Of a stretch of 48,940 bases of DNA, positions 29,331 to 37,868 are shown one piece after another. A program made the position numbers and the translations under genes. The stretch comes from a virus. Under the pieces are notes generated by a model that was not told where the DNA came from, searched no databases, and saw only the letters and a list, made by a program, of their open reading frames with translations. Each line of letters begins with the position of its first letter. The first letter of the stretch is position 1. The stretch is from the IMG/VR virus record IMGVR_UViG_3300037502_002031, positions 1 to 48,940 of that record. The stretch is one strand, 5' to 3'.

Positions 29331-30062
29331 ATGAGAAACTTCACGGATCAGCAGACATACAACGCATGGCTTGATTCCCTGTACTGCACCGACACCAAGG
29401 AGAAGCACCTCAAGAGAGTGCAGCGGGATTCGTTCGATGAATCCACCGTCCTTGGTCGCTTCATGAAACTGCGGGGAAGGGGATTGATCGGTGAGGGAAA
29501 GACCTTGCTTCCGCCGTTTCCGAAGAACAGCGATCCACGGACGATGCAGGAATTGCGAAACATCCTGTATGTGCAGCAAGCCGCGACCGACAAGCAAATC
29601 GAGTTTTGCTTCAAGGTCGATGATGTCCGCGACCATTATCGATGGTGGGATCGGAAGATGTACAAGATGACGGGAGTCGGCTACGGCTTGAACTATTTCT
29701 TCAATTTGGTAGATCGATGCGATTCCTTCGTCCAATACCTGAAGTTGCAGTATGTCAGGGTTCGACCATACGACATCAGCGACAAACTCAACTTCGGCAT
29801 CAAGGCAATCCTTGACAAGCCACGGACGGGTTCCTATCCATCGGGACACTCGTTCGATGCATGGATCATCGTCAACGAAATGGTCAAGCATCATCCTGAA
29901 CACAGGGCAGAACTTGAAAAATTGGCATTGAAGGTCGGTGAAAGCCGCATGATCGCGGGACTGCATTACCAATCGGATCTTGACGCAGGACGGCTTGCCG
30001 CCACGATTTCCAATGAGGTGGATCACGAATGGCATGAATTGATGGAGAACAGCCAATCCTAA
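29331..30062 (+). CDS. PAP2-superfamily acid phosphatase-like protein
   Basis: 243 aa. All three PAP2 / class A acid phosphatase motifs are present: K138-x6-R145-P146 (KLQYVRVRP), PSGH at 170-173, and S205-R206-x5-H212-x3-D216. The substrate could be a phosphomonoester, a nucleotide or an undecaprenyl/lipid phosphate; no transmembrane helices are obvious, favouring a soluble enzyme. N-terminus MRNFTDQQTYNAWLDSLY only loosely resembles the capsid-targeting leaders of the neighbours. Confidence 0.85.
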   Translation: MRNFTDQQTYNAWLDSLYCTDTKEKHLKRVQRDSFDESTVLGRFMKLRGRGLIGEGKTLLPPFPKNSDPRTMQELRNILYVQQAATDKQIEFCFKVDDVRDHYRWWDRKMYKMTGVGYGLNYFFNLVDRCDSFVQYLKLQYVRVRPYDISDKLNFGIKAILDKPRTGSYPSGHSFDAWIIVNEMVKHHPEHRAELEKLALKVGESRMIAGLHYQSDLDAGRLAATISNEVDHEWHELMENSQS

Positions 30063-30065
30063 ATA
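30059..30065 (+). promoter_or_regulatory. T4-type late promoter box, near-leaderless
   Basis: CTAAATATTCATC then ATG at 30072; overlaps the stop of the PAP2 gene. Confidence 0.75.
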
Positions 30066-30071
30066 TTCATC

Positions 30072-31697
30072 ATGGAAGACTTCATTCAATGGCAAGAACT
30101 GTCGGAAGCCACCGGCGTAAACAAGGCTAGGGTCAACGCTGGCGAAATCGCCTTCGAAGACTCAAAAGGAACCCTTTGGAGAACGGTTCCCAAGAGTTGG
30201 ACTTACTCCCCTCGTTATGCTCCCAACGCACCCAAGGTTTCGACCACGAAGAAGATCGGCGCAAAGCCGACCATGCAGATGGTTGAACTTCCCGCCTATG
30301 AAAAACTAGTCAAGAGCGTCAACAAGTGGATAGGTGACGGAAAGGCTGCACAGGCAAAGGGCGTGATCGTCATCACCGCCAAGGACGAAAGCGGAAAGCA
30401 GATCGTCTTCGGTCGCTACCTCTCAAAGGACTCCGAGCCTACCGCATTGGACAACAAGGATTTCACCGCAGTAGGATTCCCAAGGGCAACCAAGGGAGGG
30501 AGCCGCCTCGTTCAGTTGACCGCCAACCAATTGATCGCTGGCGCACCGACCGCGACATGGGCGGTGCATGGAGTGCCATCCGAACACTTCATCTTCACCA
30601 ACCTGAATTCCTTGAAGTCGAAGATCCTCGAAAACATGGCTTCGAGCGGCTCTTCAAGCCTTCGGAATCCCCTCGTCATCGCTGAGACAAAGCGATTCCT
30701 TGATGCCATGCAGAAGACAGGGAATGCCAAGTACAACTGGAACAAGGTAGGACACCTGATGAACGATGAGGATCGCCGCAAGATCGGAATCTTCCTCGTA
30801 TCCGAACTTGGCTGGCCCTTCATCGTTTGGGGTGCAGGAGCATCGATTGGCGCAGGATTTCCAGGCTTGAAGAAACTCAAGTTGTTTGCCGTGCCGACAG
30901 GTTCAACGAATGCCGCATATGACTCTTGCCTCAAGGGACTGTCGCCATCGGGCGAGGAAGTCTATGTCTATGTGTCATCGAAGGCTACGCTCGGTTCCGC
31001 AAAGGGAGCAAGAGGAAGCGCAATACCCAAACTCAAGAACGCAGCAGCCGCCGTGAAGGATGGCGCAAAGTTCAACAATCCATTCTTTGGTGCAATGGTT
31101 CCCTACATCAAGAACATCGGCGCAGGATCGCCAGGCGCAGGCATCGTGTTTGGGTTCGGCATCCGCGAGATAGCAAAAGTCAGTTCTTCCGTGATTCCCG
31201 ATCCCGTGAGATTCTGGAACCTGATCGTTGCAATCACGGGTTACGAAGCAGGGCATCCTCTTCCTGCCGATCTTGCCGCAAAGAAGTTGAAGAAGTATTC
31301 AGCAGAGGAGATAGACCAAGCCAAGAAGGGAATACTCGCCGTGCAGAAGAAGTTTGCGGGCGGCATCACTCTTCCAGGTTTGCGTATCAAGGGAGAGATA
31401 GACCAGAACATAGCGCAGTTCACGCAGCCCACTCAATGGAAGAAGTTCGCGCAGTATCTTCCCCATGCGCTCTGCAAGTTGATCACGCAGGGACTTAACC
31501 ACGATTCATCGGACATCACGCCGCCATCGATGTGGCAAGTCACGGCAGACAACACGATCTTCATCGACACGGGTGCAGTTCACCTCACAGCGAAAAAACT
31601 CGACACGGGAAACATGAAACTCATGTTTGATGCTGGCAAGAACCCCGCGCATGATCCGACACGCGACACGAGTTGGATAGGGATACAGCCACTCTGA
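30072..31697 (+). CDS. Large putative capsid-targeted protein, 541 aa, unknown function
   Basis: Leader MEDFIQWQELSE-AT fits the capsid-targeting pattern. The body is a mixed alpha/beta protein with many Lys and Gly-rich turns (GKQIVFGRYLS, WGAGASIGAGFPG, PGAGIVFGFGIRE). No catalytic motif recognised. Followed with a 1-bp overlap by the zincin gene. Late box at the start. Confidence 0.85.
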   Translation: MEDFIQWQELSEATGVNKARVNAGEIAFEDSKGTLWRTVPKSWTYSPRYAPNAPKVSTTKKIGAKPTMQMVELPAYEKLVKSVNKWIGDGKAAQAKGVIVITAKDESGKQIVFGRYLSKDSEPTALDNKDFTAVGFPRATKGGSRLVQLTANQLIAGAPTATWAVHGVPSEHFIFTNLNSLKSKILENMASSGSSSLRNPLVIAETKRFLDAMQKTGNAKYNWNKVGHLMNDEDRRKIGIFLVSELGWPFIVWGAGASIGAGFPGLKKLKLFAVPTGSTNAAYDSCLKGLSPSGEEVYVYVSSKATLGSAKGARGSAIPKLKNAAAAVKDGAKFNNPFFGAMVPYIKNIGAGSPGAGIVFGFGIREIAKVSSSVIPDPVRFWNLIVAITGYEAGHPLPADLAAKKLKKYSAEEIDQAKKGILAVQKKFAGGITLPGLRIKGEIDQNIAQFTQPTQWKKFAQYLPHALCKLITQGLNHDSSDITPPSMWQVTADNTIFIDTGAVHLTAKKLDTGNMKLMFDAGKNPAHDPTRDTSWIGIQPL

Positions 31698-33100
31698 TGA
31701 AAACATTCGGCAACTGGCTCCTGCTTGAACGAGAATTAGACCGCCCCATGCGTGAAGCGGCGGGGAAGGCATTCGACAGGTTCACGAAGAACCTCATGGT
31801 CATGGTGACCAAGGGTGTCAACGACTTCATCAACAAGCACGCAACGGGCGGCAAGGGAGTCGATCCCTCCACCAAGGACATCGTGTCCTATGAGTTCGGC
31901 ATCAATGACTTGGCGAACTCGCTCTCCCATTCGATGATCAAGCAGTTCGATGACAAGAAGATGCTGATGTCAACCGTGAACCAAGGACAGATGACCCTTG
32001 CCTACACCATCAAGGACGATGCACAGGTCTTCCTCCCGCCTAGCATCAAGCCGAGCGACTTCATGAAGATGACCCCGAGCAGCAACATCGTGAAGATGCT
32101 CATCACCCTCCGAGGGTATCCAAGGGGAAGCGGAGCGTTGTCCTTCAAGGGAGTCTATGTGTCTGGCAAGCAGAGCAAGATCAATCCCACCCTTGAGTTC
32201 TACAATCTCTCTCACCTTTCGTTGAGCAAGGACAGCCCGTTCCATCAAGCCATGCGCGATGTGATGAAGGCAAAGTTCAGCGGCAAGACGAAGCAAGCGA
32301 TGATCCGTCCGATGAACAAGTGGCTTGAGGGATTGGAGCAGGAACTGTTCTTCCTCCGCGACATCTTCATCCATGAGTACATCCATTTCCTTGATGACAT
32401 TCGATACAAGACAAGCAGCGACAGACCTGGAAACATCAAGAAAGGCATCGATGCATCATGGGATCCCAACAGCACACTTGAGACCCGCAAGGCTTACTAC
32501 ATGAGCGATGCGGAATGGAACGCATACTTCCAAGGCGCAGCATCGGAGATTGAAGATGCATTCGCGTCCTTCTTGATCGCTGCTACAAACGAACAGGCTG
32601 CAATGAATGCCAAGCGAGACAACGCCGTGTTCAACAGCCTTACGAAAACGGCGAAGTGCAAGGCTGTTGCCGATGTCGTGGTTGCCGATCTTCAGCGCAG
32701 AGTCAAGGACAATCTGTCCGAGCCGTGGATCACCGATCACTTCAATAAAATGGGTCTCACGGGAATCAGGATGGATGAGATGGGAACTCTCATCATGGCA
32801 TGGGTCACATGGCACGCATACAGCACAAGCAAGCACTTCCTTGAAGACCCCAAGAGGAAGCCGAAGTTGGTCAGCCGCATCGTATCCTTGCGACAGGACA
32901 TCGAAGCAATCATAAAAGAGTATGAGACCGCGATGAGCCAAGGCAACATCCCTTCGGTGCAGGAGTTCAACAGGGCGAAGGGCAAGTTCAAGCCAGGCGG
33001 CAATCCCACGAAGTCGAAGTACACATACAGCCTTCTCTACAGCGGACTCATGATCGGCAAGAAGGTGTTTGATCCAAAGGAAGAGGTGCAGGAATGGTGA
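31697..33100 (+). CDS. Putative capsid-targeted zinc metalloprotease (HExxH)
   Basis: 467 aa. Leader MKTFGNWLLLE-RE. The zinc motif His226-Glu227-Tyr-Ile-His230 (IFIHEYIHFLDD) is followed about 45 residues later by WNAYFQGAASEIEDAF, where a Glu could be the third ligand as in gluzincin-like peptidases. The remainder is helical. If packaged, it could be injected to cut a host protein (inference); a prohead-protease role is less likely, since T4-type prohead proteases are Ser enzymes. The ATG overlaps the previous stop (TGATG). Confidence 0.82.
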   Translation: MKTFGNWLLLERELDRPMREAAGKAFDRFTKNLMVMVTKGVNDFINKHATGGKGVDPSTKDIVSYEFGINDLANSLSHSMIKQFDDKKMLMSTVNQGQMTLAYTIKDDAQVFLPPSIKPSDFMKMTPSSNIVKMLITLRGYPRGSGALSFKGVYVSGKQSKINPTLEFYNLSHLSLSKDSPFHQAMRDVMKAKFSGKTKQAMIRPMNKWLEGLEQELFFLRDIFIHEYIHFLDDIRYKTSSDRPGNIKKGIDASWDPNSTLETRKAYYMSDAEWNAYFQGAASEIEDAFASFLIAATNEQAAMNAKRDNAVFNSLTKTAKCKAVADVVVADLQRRVKDNLSEPWITDHFNKMGLTGIRMDEMGTLIMAWVTWHAYSTSKHFLEDPKRKPKLVSRIVSLRQDIEAIIKEYETAMSQGNIPSVQEFNRAKGKFKPGGNPTKSKYTYSLLYSGLMIGKKVFDPKEEVQEW

Positions 33101-33116
33101 TGGAGTTCAACGCATA

Positions 33117-33635
33117 ATGTCAGACACATTCGATCCAACCGATCCTTTTGCCGACCAAGACTTCGGGTTTGAATTAGTGGATGCTCCCGAGGCTGCTCCT
33201 GTCGCTCCCGTTCAACCGACAGCCGATGTCAGCGGAATGGAGGCAAAGTTGAACGAGATACTCGCACGGGTTTCCAAGATACCGACCACGGCAGCAACCA
33301 TTCCTTCCGACCTGACCCGAAAGGCTGACATAGCGAGGGTGGAGGAAAAAATCGACAAGGTTCTTGCGATGGAAATCAAGGAATTAGCAACAAGCCTTTC
33401 GGGAACCGAGGGAAACATCCGTGCAATCATCGATGAGGTGGAGGAGCGGAAGGGCGAGATTGCAGCCAAGTATGCCGAAGAGATGAAGGAAATTGAAAAA
33501 TTGATACTTCCGCTTCTCTACAATCTTCTCAAGAATCCCGAGAAAGAATACATCAAGTGGTCAAATCGCACCGAGGCAATCAACAAGCAGATAGCCAAGA
33601 TTACGGCGATCACTCGCAAGCCCTTGGAGTTCTGA
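33117..33635 (+). CDS. Conserved coiled-coil protein of T4-like phages, 172 aa
   Basis: N-terminus rich in Asp/Phe (DPTDPFADQDFGFELVD), Pro/Ala linker, coiled coil at about 35-125, and a C-terminal module LLYNLLKNPEKEYIKWSNR typical of a conserved but unassigned protein of T4-like aquatic phages. Probably structural or assembly-related. Confidence 0.8.
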   Translation: MSDTFDPTDPFADQDFGFELVDAPEAAPVAPVQPTADVSGMEAKLNEILARVSKIPTTAATIPSDLTRKADIARVEEKIDKVLAMEIKELATSLSGTEGNIRAIIDEVEERKGEIAAKYAEEMKEIEKLILPLLYNLLKNPEKEYIKWSNRTEAINKQIAKITAITRKPLEF

Positions 33636-33653
33636 TCGTAACATTTTCAAGAA

Positions 33654-33660
33654 CTAAATA
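33654..33660 (+). promoter_or_regulatory. T4-type late promoter box before the fibre-like gene
   Basis: CTAAATAGGGGGAG about 37 bp before the ATG at 33698. Confidence 0.7.
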
Positions 33661-33697
33661 GGGGGAGCAACCATCATTCCTTCACGGAGACAAAGAA

Positions 33698-35293
33698 ATG
33701 GCAATTCTATACTGGCAGGGTTCAACCGCAGCGGCAGGAGTCAATAGATTCAATTTCAACTACGGTCCAAACTGGAGAGTTTGGAGAGCGGGCATGTCTG
33801 CTGGTTCGTGGGCAGTTTCGGCAACCGGACCGATTGCAAACGATACTCTCTATGTCGGTGAGATTTTCCCTGCAAGGTCGCCAATTCTGTATGGAGGCGC
33901 ATCGGGTAGCGTTGCTTTGGCATCTTGGTCTACCGGTGTGACAGGAACCACATTCAACTCAAGCATCAGCAGTATTGTTGTAAATCTTGTTCAAGGAAGC
34001 GGAACAACCGGCACAAACTGGTACCCGTTCCCGTATTTCGGCGGCGGAATTACCGGAGACATTTACACTTACTGCGGCAATGTGCTTGATCTAGATGTAT
34101 CCGAATTGGTGGGCGCAACCGCTACTGCCGCTGAAGCAGGACTCAAGTTGAAGGTCAGCAATACTGTCACGATCAAGACAACCGGTCAAGTAGATTCAAA
34201 TTACAATTTAGGCGAACAGGACGGCAACGGATATCCAAACTACAGCGTTGTTGACATCAATTTCATCCCTTCAAGAAGCGTCAACAATGGCGGTACTGCT
34301 GCTTCAAATACATTTCTGTTCGTATCAGGAGCATATCCGTATGAGGGACGCAAACAATCATCACTTGTTGGATTCGGAAATATAACAATCAAAAATGGTT
34401 TGTTCAGAAGCGCAAGTTTTGAAACAGGACTGTCGGGTTCTGGCACGGGTGGAGCCATACCCAGACCTCATAGAATCGACTTGATTCGAACAGTTGTAGG
34501 TTCATTGAATACCCACAATGGTGACATCAATTGCGATCCCTCTTGCACTTTCGGCACATTCAGCGTAAGAAGCGGTTCCAATCCGTATTACAATCCTGAA
34601 TTGCGAGCATATGGATTGGATGGAAACGAAATAATCGTGGCAGGAACATTTAATACCAACACGGCAAATTCATTGCTTGGTTGGGGTCAATTGGCTGCAA
34701 CCGGACCGTTCAACTCTGGTGTCATTCTCTATGACCAGTATACTAGTTTGCCAGGAACAGTAGGTTACGATTACGAGCCAAACATACTAGTGGGCAATCC
34801 AAATGATGGAGTCACATTCACGGCGAATGTTTTCCAAGTATTTACGGAAGTTGGACCGTATTCCACAACAACGAACGGAAATGCCCAACGCCCGTGGAAT
34901 GTCATGTTCTTCGGAGATGCAAACATCACAAGCATGTCCGTGGAAGGAACAAAGATCAAGGCTTGGAAAAAGTTGCCGCCTGAAAAATCGGTGAACATCA
35001 CTAATCTTCAAATGGCAGAGAATTCTGAACTTGATCTTGTATATGCAGACCAGTTCGACAATTGGTACTTTGGTTCTCTCACGGGAACCGGCATTACTGG
35101 AGTTTCTACCGTGATCGGCGGAATCAACTTTGCCGATGATTCCTGCACCATAAAGGGTTCCGCAGGTGTTCGTCTATACAACACCAAAGTTGTTAACAAT
35201 TATGATTTCCGTGCTAGTGTTCAGATTCCTTCACCATTTAGTATTCTTGAACCTCTCGGTGATGAAAATCTTGGTGGCTTTGGCTCGGGCTGA
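33698..35293 (+). CDS. Beta-rich structural protein, fibre/decoration-like, 531 aa
   Basis: Gly/Ser/Thr/Asn-rich throughout with many short strands and almost no helix, as in fibre, tailspike or adhesin beta-helix proteins. No enzymatic motif. Its own late promoter, a CGGAGACAAAG site and a terminator make a single-gene late unit. Receptor binding is plausible but unproven. Confidence 0.8.
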   Translation: MAILYWQGSTAAAGVNRFNFNYGPNWRVWRAGMSAGSWAVSATGPIANDTLYVGEIFPARSPILYGGASGSVALASWSTGVTGTTFNSSISSIVVNLVQGSGTTGTNWYPFPYFGGGITGDIYTYCGNVLDLDVSELVGATATAAEAGLKLKVSNTVTIKTTGQVDSNYNLGEQDGNGYPNYSVVDINFIPSRSVNNGGTAASNTFLFVSGAYPYEGRKQSSLVGFGNITIKNGLFRSASFETGLSGSGTGGAIPRPHRIDLIRTVVGSLNTHNGDINCDPSCTFGTFSVRSGSNPYYNPELRAYGLDGNEIIVAGTFNTNTANSLLGWGQLAATGPFNSGVILYDQYTSLPGTVGYDYEPNILVGNPNDGVTFTANVFQVFTEVGPYSTTTNGNAQRPWNVMFFGDANITSMSVEGTKIKAWKKLPPEKSVNITNLQMAENSELDLVYADQFDNWYFGSLTGTGITGVSTVIGGINFADDSCTIKGSAGVRLYNTKVVNNYDFRASVQIPSPFSILEPLGDENLGGFGSG

Positions 35294-35322
35294 GGATAAC
35301 AAAAATGCGAAGAAAATATGCG

Positions 35323-35351
35323 GGACGGCATCGAAAGGTGCCGTCCTTTTT
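35323..35351 (+). terminator. Rho-independent terminator after the fibre-like gene
   Basis: GGACGGCA-TCGAAAGG-TGCCGTCC followed by TTTTTC. Confidence 0.93.
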
Positions 35352-35359
35352 CTTTTCCC

Positions 35360-35366
35360 ATACATA
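35360..35366 (+). promoter_or_regulatory. Variant late promoter box, leaderless arrangement
   Basis: CATACATACTTTC then ATG; same layout and CTTTC spacer as at 28443, with one change (C for A) in the box. Confidence 0.55.
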
Positions 35367-35371
35367 CTTTC

Positions 35372-35770
35372 ATGGGAATCACTCAAGTCTACAAAGGTCT
35401 TGGCACAAGCACCCCGTTGTTCAAGAAGTATGAAAGTACCTTCTTTGACCAAAGCAGCACGGGCAAGGCGTTGTGCAATGTGAGAAAGAACCAAGTCTTC
35501 CTCGGTACATCGACCGCAAAGACATTGCTCACGGTTGTCGATGGGAAGATATTCTCGGGTTCAGGAACAAGCAACTGCCTCTTCACGATCAAGGATGGCG
35601 TTGTCTTCAAGGGAACAGGAACAAGCACACCCGTCTACAGAATTTCCAAGAGAGCCTTGTATCAAGGATCAGGAACCAGTAAGATGGTCATCAATTGGAC
35701 AGGTTCTCAACTCATGGAGGTGGACATTGCAGCAGCAATATGGTTATTGCAATACGCATTCACAGACTGA
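35372..35770 (+). CDS. GTST-repeat protein, 132 aa
   Basis: About five imperfect units of 22-25 residues, each with a Phe/Tyr-x-Gly-x-Gly-Thr-Ser turn (VYKGLGTST, VFLGTST, IFSGSGTS, VFKGTGTST, LYQGSGTS) followed by two short strands. Such repeats suggest a beta-solenoid or propeller, likely a virion decoration or fibre part. Late, leaderless arrangement. Confidence 0.8.
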   Translation: MGITQVYKGLGTSTPLFKKYESTFFDQSSTGKALCNVRKNQVFLGTSTAKTLLTVVDGKIFSGSGTSNCLFTIKDGVVFKGTGTSTPVYRISKRALYQGSGTSKMVINWTGSQLMEVDIAAAIWLLQYAFTD

Positions 35771-35798
35771 TTTCAAAAATCAGGAAAGAATTCAAGAA

Positions 35799-35885
35799 AT
35801 GCTGATTGATTGCTTGGAACATCTCAAGGAACAGGAATCCAAGCGAGAGACAAGTATGGCTATTTTTGAATTAGAATGCGGCTGA
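35799..35885 (+). CDS. Very short ORF, 28 aa
   Basis: ATG behind AGGAAAGAATTC; charged peptide LEHLKEQESKRE. Coding status uncertain. Confidence 0.3.
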   Translation: MLIDCLEHLKEQESKRETSMAIFELECG

Positions 35886-35892
35886 ATCGCAC

Positions 35893-35920
35893 TTGACATA
35901 CTCCACAAGGATGGTATGAT
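35893..35920 (+). promoter_or_regulatory. Sigma70-like promoter before 35927-36235
   Basis: -35 TTGACA (35893-35898), 16 bp, -10 TATGAT (35915-35920); ATG 6 bp later, leaderless. Confidence 0.85.
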
Positions 35921-35926
35921 TTCCAC

Positions 35927-36235
35927 ATGGCAACCGCACCCAACCGACCCCGAAACTCTCGCACCGCAAATGGTCTCAAGAAGGGACTGAATATCGATTG
36001 GGATGCCCCAAAACCCAAGCGCAAGCCCGAGCCGAAGTTTGATCCGATCAAGTTCCTGAACGACTGCATTGCCGACAAGGAAGCATACAGCGACAAAGAG
36101 CGAACCGCGTTCCGAAAGATTGTTGCTCACATTGAGCAGATCGTCCTTGAGAACGAGTCCCTGCGCGAAGCCGAGTGGGATCAGAGAGACATCGGCATGG
36201 GTGCTTGGGGCAAGTTCTGTGAAGGGAATCGTTAA
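35927..36235 (+). CDS. Hypothetical protein, 102 aa
   Basis: Not recognised. Basic, Pro/Asn-rich N-terminal 40 residues (disordered), then a helical acidic domain (IVAHIEQIVLENESLREAEW) and DIGMGAWGKF. Early-type gene by its promoter. Confidence 0.8.
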   Translation: MATAPNRPRNSRTANGLKKGLNIDWDAPKPKRKPEPKFDPIKFLNDCIADKEAYSDKERTAFRKIVAHIEQIVLENESLREAEWDQRDIGMGAWGKFCEGNR

Positions 36236-36250
36236 ACCAAAAGGAAAGTC

Positions 36251-36721
36251 ATGAGCAAGAAGAAGCCGACACGAAAGCCAGTTAGCAAGAAGCCCGCAAA
36301 GACTCCCGTCACCAAGAAAGTGACGAAGAGCCGAAAGCCAAAGTCGAAGACCACGACTGTTGAAAAGACAGAGGTGGTGCAGCAGCCCGTGCAAAACGAT
36401 TCTGTTGTCAATTTTTGGAAGGACTTTGAGTCGCAGTTGGAACAGCCTGTGGACAATTACAAGAGCATGTACAGCAACGAAAAGAAGTTCCCAACGAACT
36501 ATTCGAATGTGGACTTCAATGGTCACTTCAAGCCGCTATGCTCGTTGCCAACCAAGAACGGCAATCAGTTCTTCAAGAAGGTTGACAAGAAGATGACGCA
36601 TTTGATTGATGATGCATTGATGTACTCGTTTGATCATCCCCTTGTCACAAGCATTGTGGTCATCTGCATTTCTTCCATCGTGCTGTTTGGTGGCATGATT
36701 CTCTGGAACAAGTTCCATTGA
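36251..36721 (+). CDS. Lys-rich, C-terminally membrane-anchored protein, 156 aa
   Basis: Residues 1-35 are Lys/Pro/Thr/Ser-rich, like a histone H1 tail; the middle is polar; residues about 128-152 form one transmembrane helix (SIVVICISSIVLFGGMILW). A tail-anchored, nucleic-acid-binding protein could tether phage DNA or RNA to the membrane (inference). AAAGGAAAG site. Confidence 0.8.
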   Translation: MSKKKPTRKPVSKKPAKTPVTKKVTKSRKPKSKTTTVEKTEVVQQPVQNDSVVNFWKDFESQLEQPVDNYKSMYSNEKKFPTNYSNVDFNGHFKPLCSLPTKNGNQFFKKVDKKMTHLIDDALMYSFDHPLVTSIVVICISSIVLFGGMILWNKFH

Positions 36722-36728
36722 GTCTGAC

Positions 36729-36810
36729 GGGAGTGTACTCAAGCGGTCAACGAGGGCAGACTGTAAATCTGCTGCCATCGGCTACGGGGGTTCGAATCCC
36801 TCCGCTCCCA
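36729..36810 (+). tRNA. tRNA-Tyr (anticodon GTA)
   Basis: Acceptor GGGAGTG/CGCTCCC, anticodon loop CTGTAAA, long variable arm as normal for Tyr, T loop TTCGAAT. No encoded CCA. Confidence 0.95.
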
Positions 36811-36815
36811 CTTTT

Positions 36816-36886
36816 GCCTCCATAGTATAATGGTAATACCCTTGATTTGTAATCAAGAGATATCAGTTCAATTCTGATTGGAGGCT
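36816..36886 (+). tRNA. tRNA-Thr (anticodon TGT)
   Basis: Acceptor GCCTCCA/TGGAGGC, anticodon stem CTTGA/TCAAG with loop TTTGTAA, T loop TTCAATT. No encoded CCA. Confidence 0.93.
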
Positions 36887-36923
36887 TTGTTCGTGATGTG
36901 GACAATTCAACAAAGGAGAGCGT

Positions 36924-37175
36924 ATGGACATGAATACACTCAACGCCCGTGATCTAGCAGACCGCCTTGAAACCGCTGCCAACATGCAGAAAAAGACGGA
37001 ACGCAACAAGGTCTTCATGGAGATCACATATCCCGTGGCGAACGATGCAATTCGTTCGTTGCGTGAATTGACCGCAATAGCGGAAAAAGCAATGGTCATA
37101 ATCGGTGATGGAAAGAATCCCGAGTTCGATCATATGATCGAAAAGGCAAAGGCGAGAAACATTCTCAAGCCGTGA
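36924..37175 (+). CDS. Hypothetical helical protein, 83 aa
   Basis: Not recognised. Charged helices (ARDLADRLETAANMQKKTE; SLRELTAIAEKAMVI). AAAGGAG site before tandem starts (36924 or 36930). Its end overlaps the converging ADP-ribosyltransferase gene by 11 bp. Confidence 0.8.
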   Translation: MDMNTLNARDLADRLETAANMQKKTERNKVFMEITYPVANDAIRSLRELTAIAEKAMVIIGDGKNPEFDHMIEKAKARNILKP

Positions 37176-37863
37176 TACGCAGTCCTGCGGTTGCCAACAG
37201 GTGATCGGCAACAGGTTGCGACACACCGCTGATCATCTTGATGTATTGCACAGGAATGACGAATCGGCAGGGAATCGGCTTGTCGCTCACACGAACGATT
37301 TCCTGTTCCTTGCTGTATTCTGCGGTGCTTTTAGATGAAGCCTTCAACTTGGTGACGAACGCGGTATTGAACAGCATGTCGCTCTTGTCGGGAGTGGCAA
37401 CCACAACCGTTGGAATCAACTTCTTGCTTCTCCAAGAAGGAAAGTCGATAGCAAAAAACTCAGCACGAATCTTGCTTGCCGACCACGACTGTATGGGATA
37501 CTTGGATGTATAGGTTCCTGTTCCCGTGATTTCCTGACGGGTCTCGTCAACAAATTTCCAATCCTTGACTTTTAATATGTCGGGCATGGTCAATCGAACG
37601 CCACGATAGACCAATGTCACATTTGGCTGCAACTCTGCGGGAAACTTTGACTTGCAATTCAACAACGCACGAAATGCCTTGACCACCGATTCGGGTTTAG
37701 CACGATAAGTCAGTTTGTCGCTGAAGAAGTGCTGAATTGCTTTTTTAATTTCCTTCTCCTGCGCCAAGTCCTTCTCCCCGCCAAGCAAATCTCCAAAAAG
37801 GGTCTTTCCGAAAATCTTGGCGCAGTCATCTTCCTGCAAAAGGTGTTCAATTAGTCTCTTCAT
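37165..37863 (-). CDS. Second ADP-ribosyltransferase (R-S-ExE type), capsid-targeting-like leader
   Basis: 232 aa. Arg87 in LVYRGV, S-x-S at 126-128 (IQSWS) and biglutamate E186-Q-E188 (KEQEIVRV), the same set as in the 17808 gene, which it resembles locally (QSWS, E-x-E-V/I-I/V-R-V). The N-terminus MKRLIEHLLQE ends L-x-E, a possible capsid-targeting leader. The only minus-strand gene in this plus-strand region, with a late box 5 bp before its ATG. Likely a packaged, injected modifier of host proteins or RNA (inference by analogy with T4 Alt). Confidence 0.85.
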   Translation of the reverse strand: MKRLIEHLLQEDDCAKIFGKTLFGDLLGGEKDLAQEKEIKKAIQHFFSDKLTYRAKPESVVKAFRALLNCKSKFPAELQPNVTLVYRGVRLTMPDILKVKDWKFVDETRQEITGTGTYTSKYPIQSWSASKIRAEFFAIDFPSWRSKKLIPTVVVATPDKSDMLFNTAFVTKLKASSKSTAEYSKEQEIVRVSDKPIPCRFVIPVQYIKMISGVSQPVADHLLATAGLRITA

Positions 37864-37868
37864 GCGGG

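Noticed and set aside
29319-30095. 258-codon minus-strand frame
   Set aside because: Antisense of the PAP2 gene with three intact catalytic motifs.
35792-36526. 244-codon minus-strand frame
   Set aside because: Covers two plus-strand genes with a good promoter; hydrophobic Leu/Phe-rich composition without structure.
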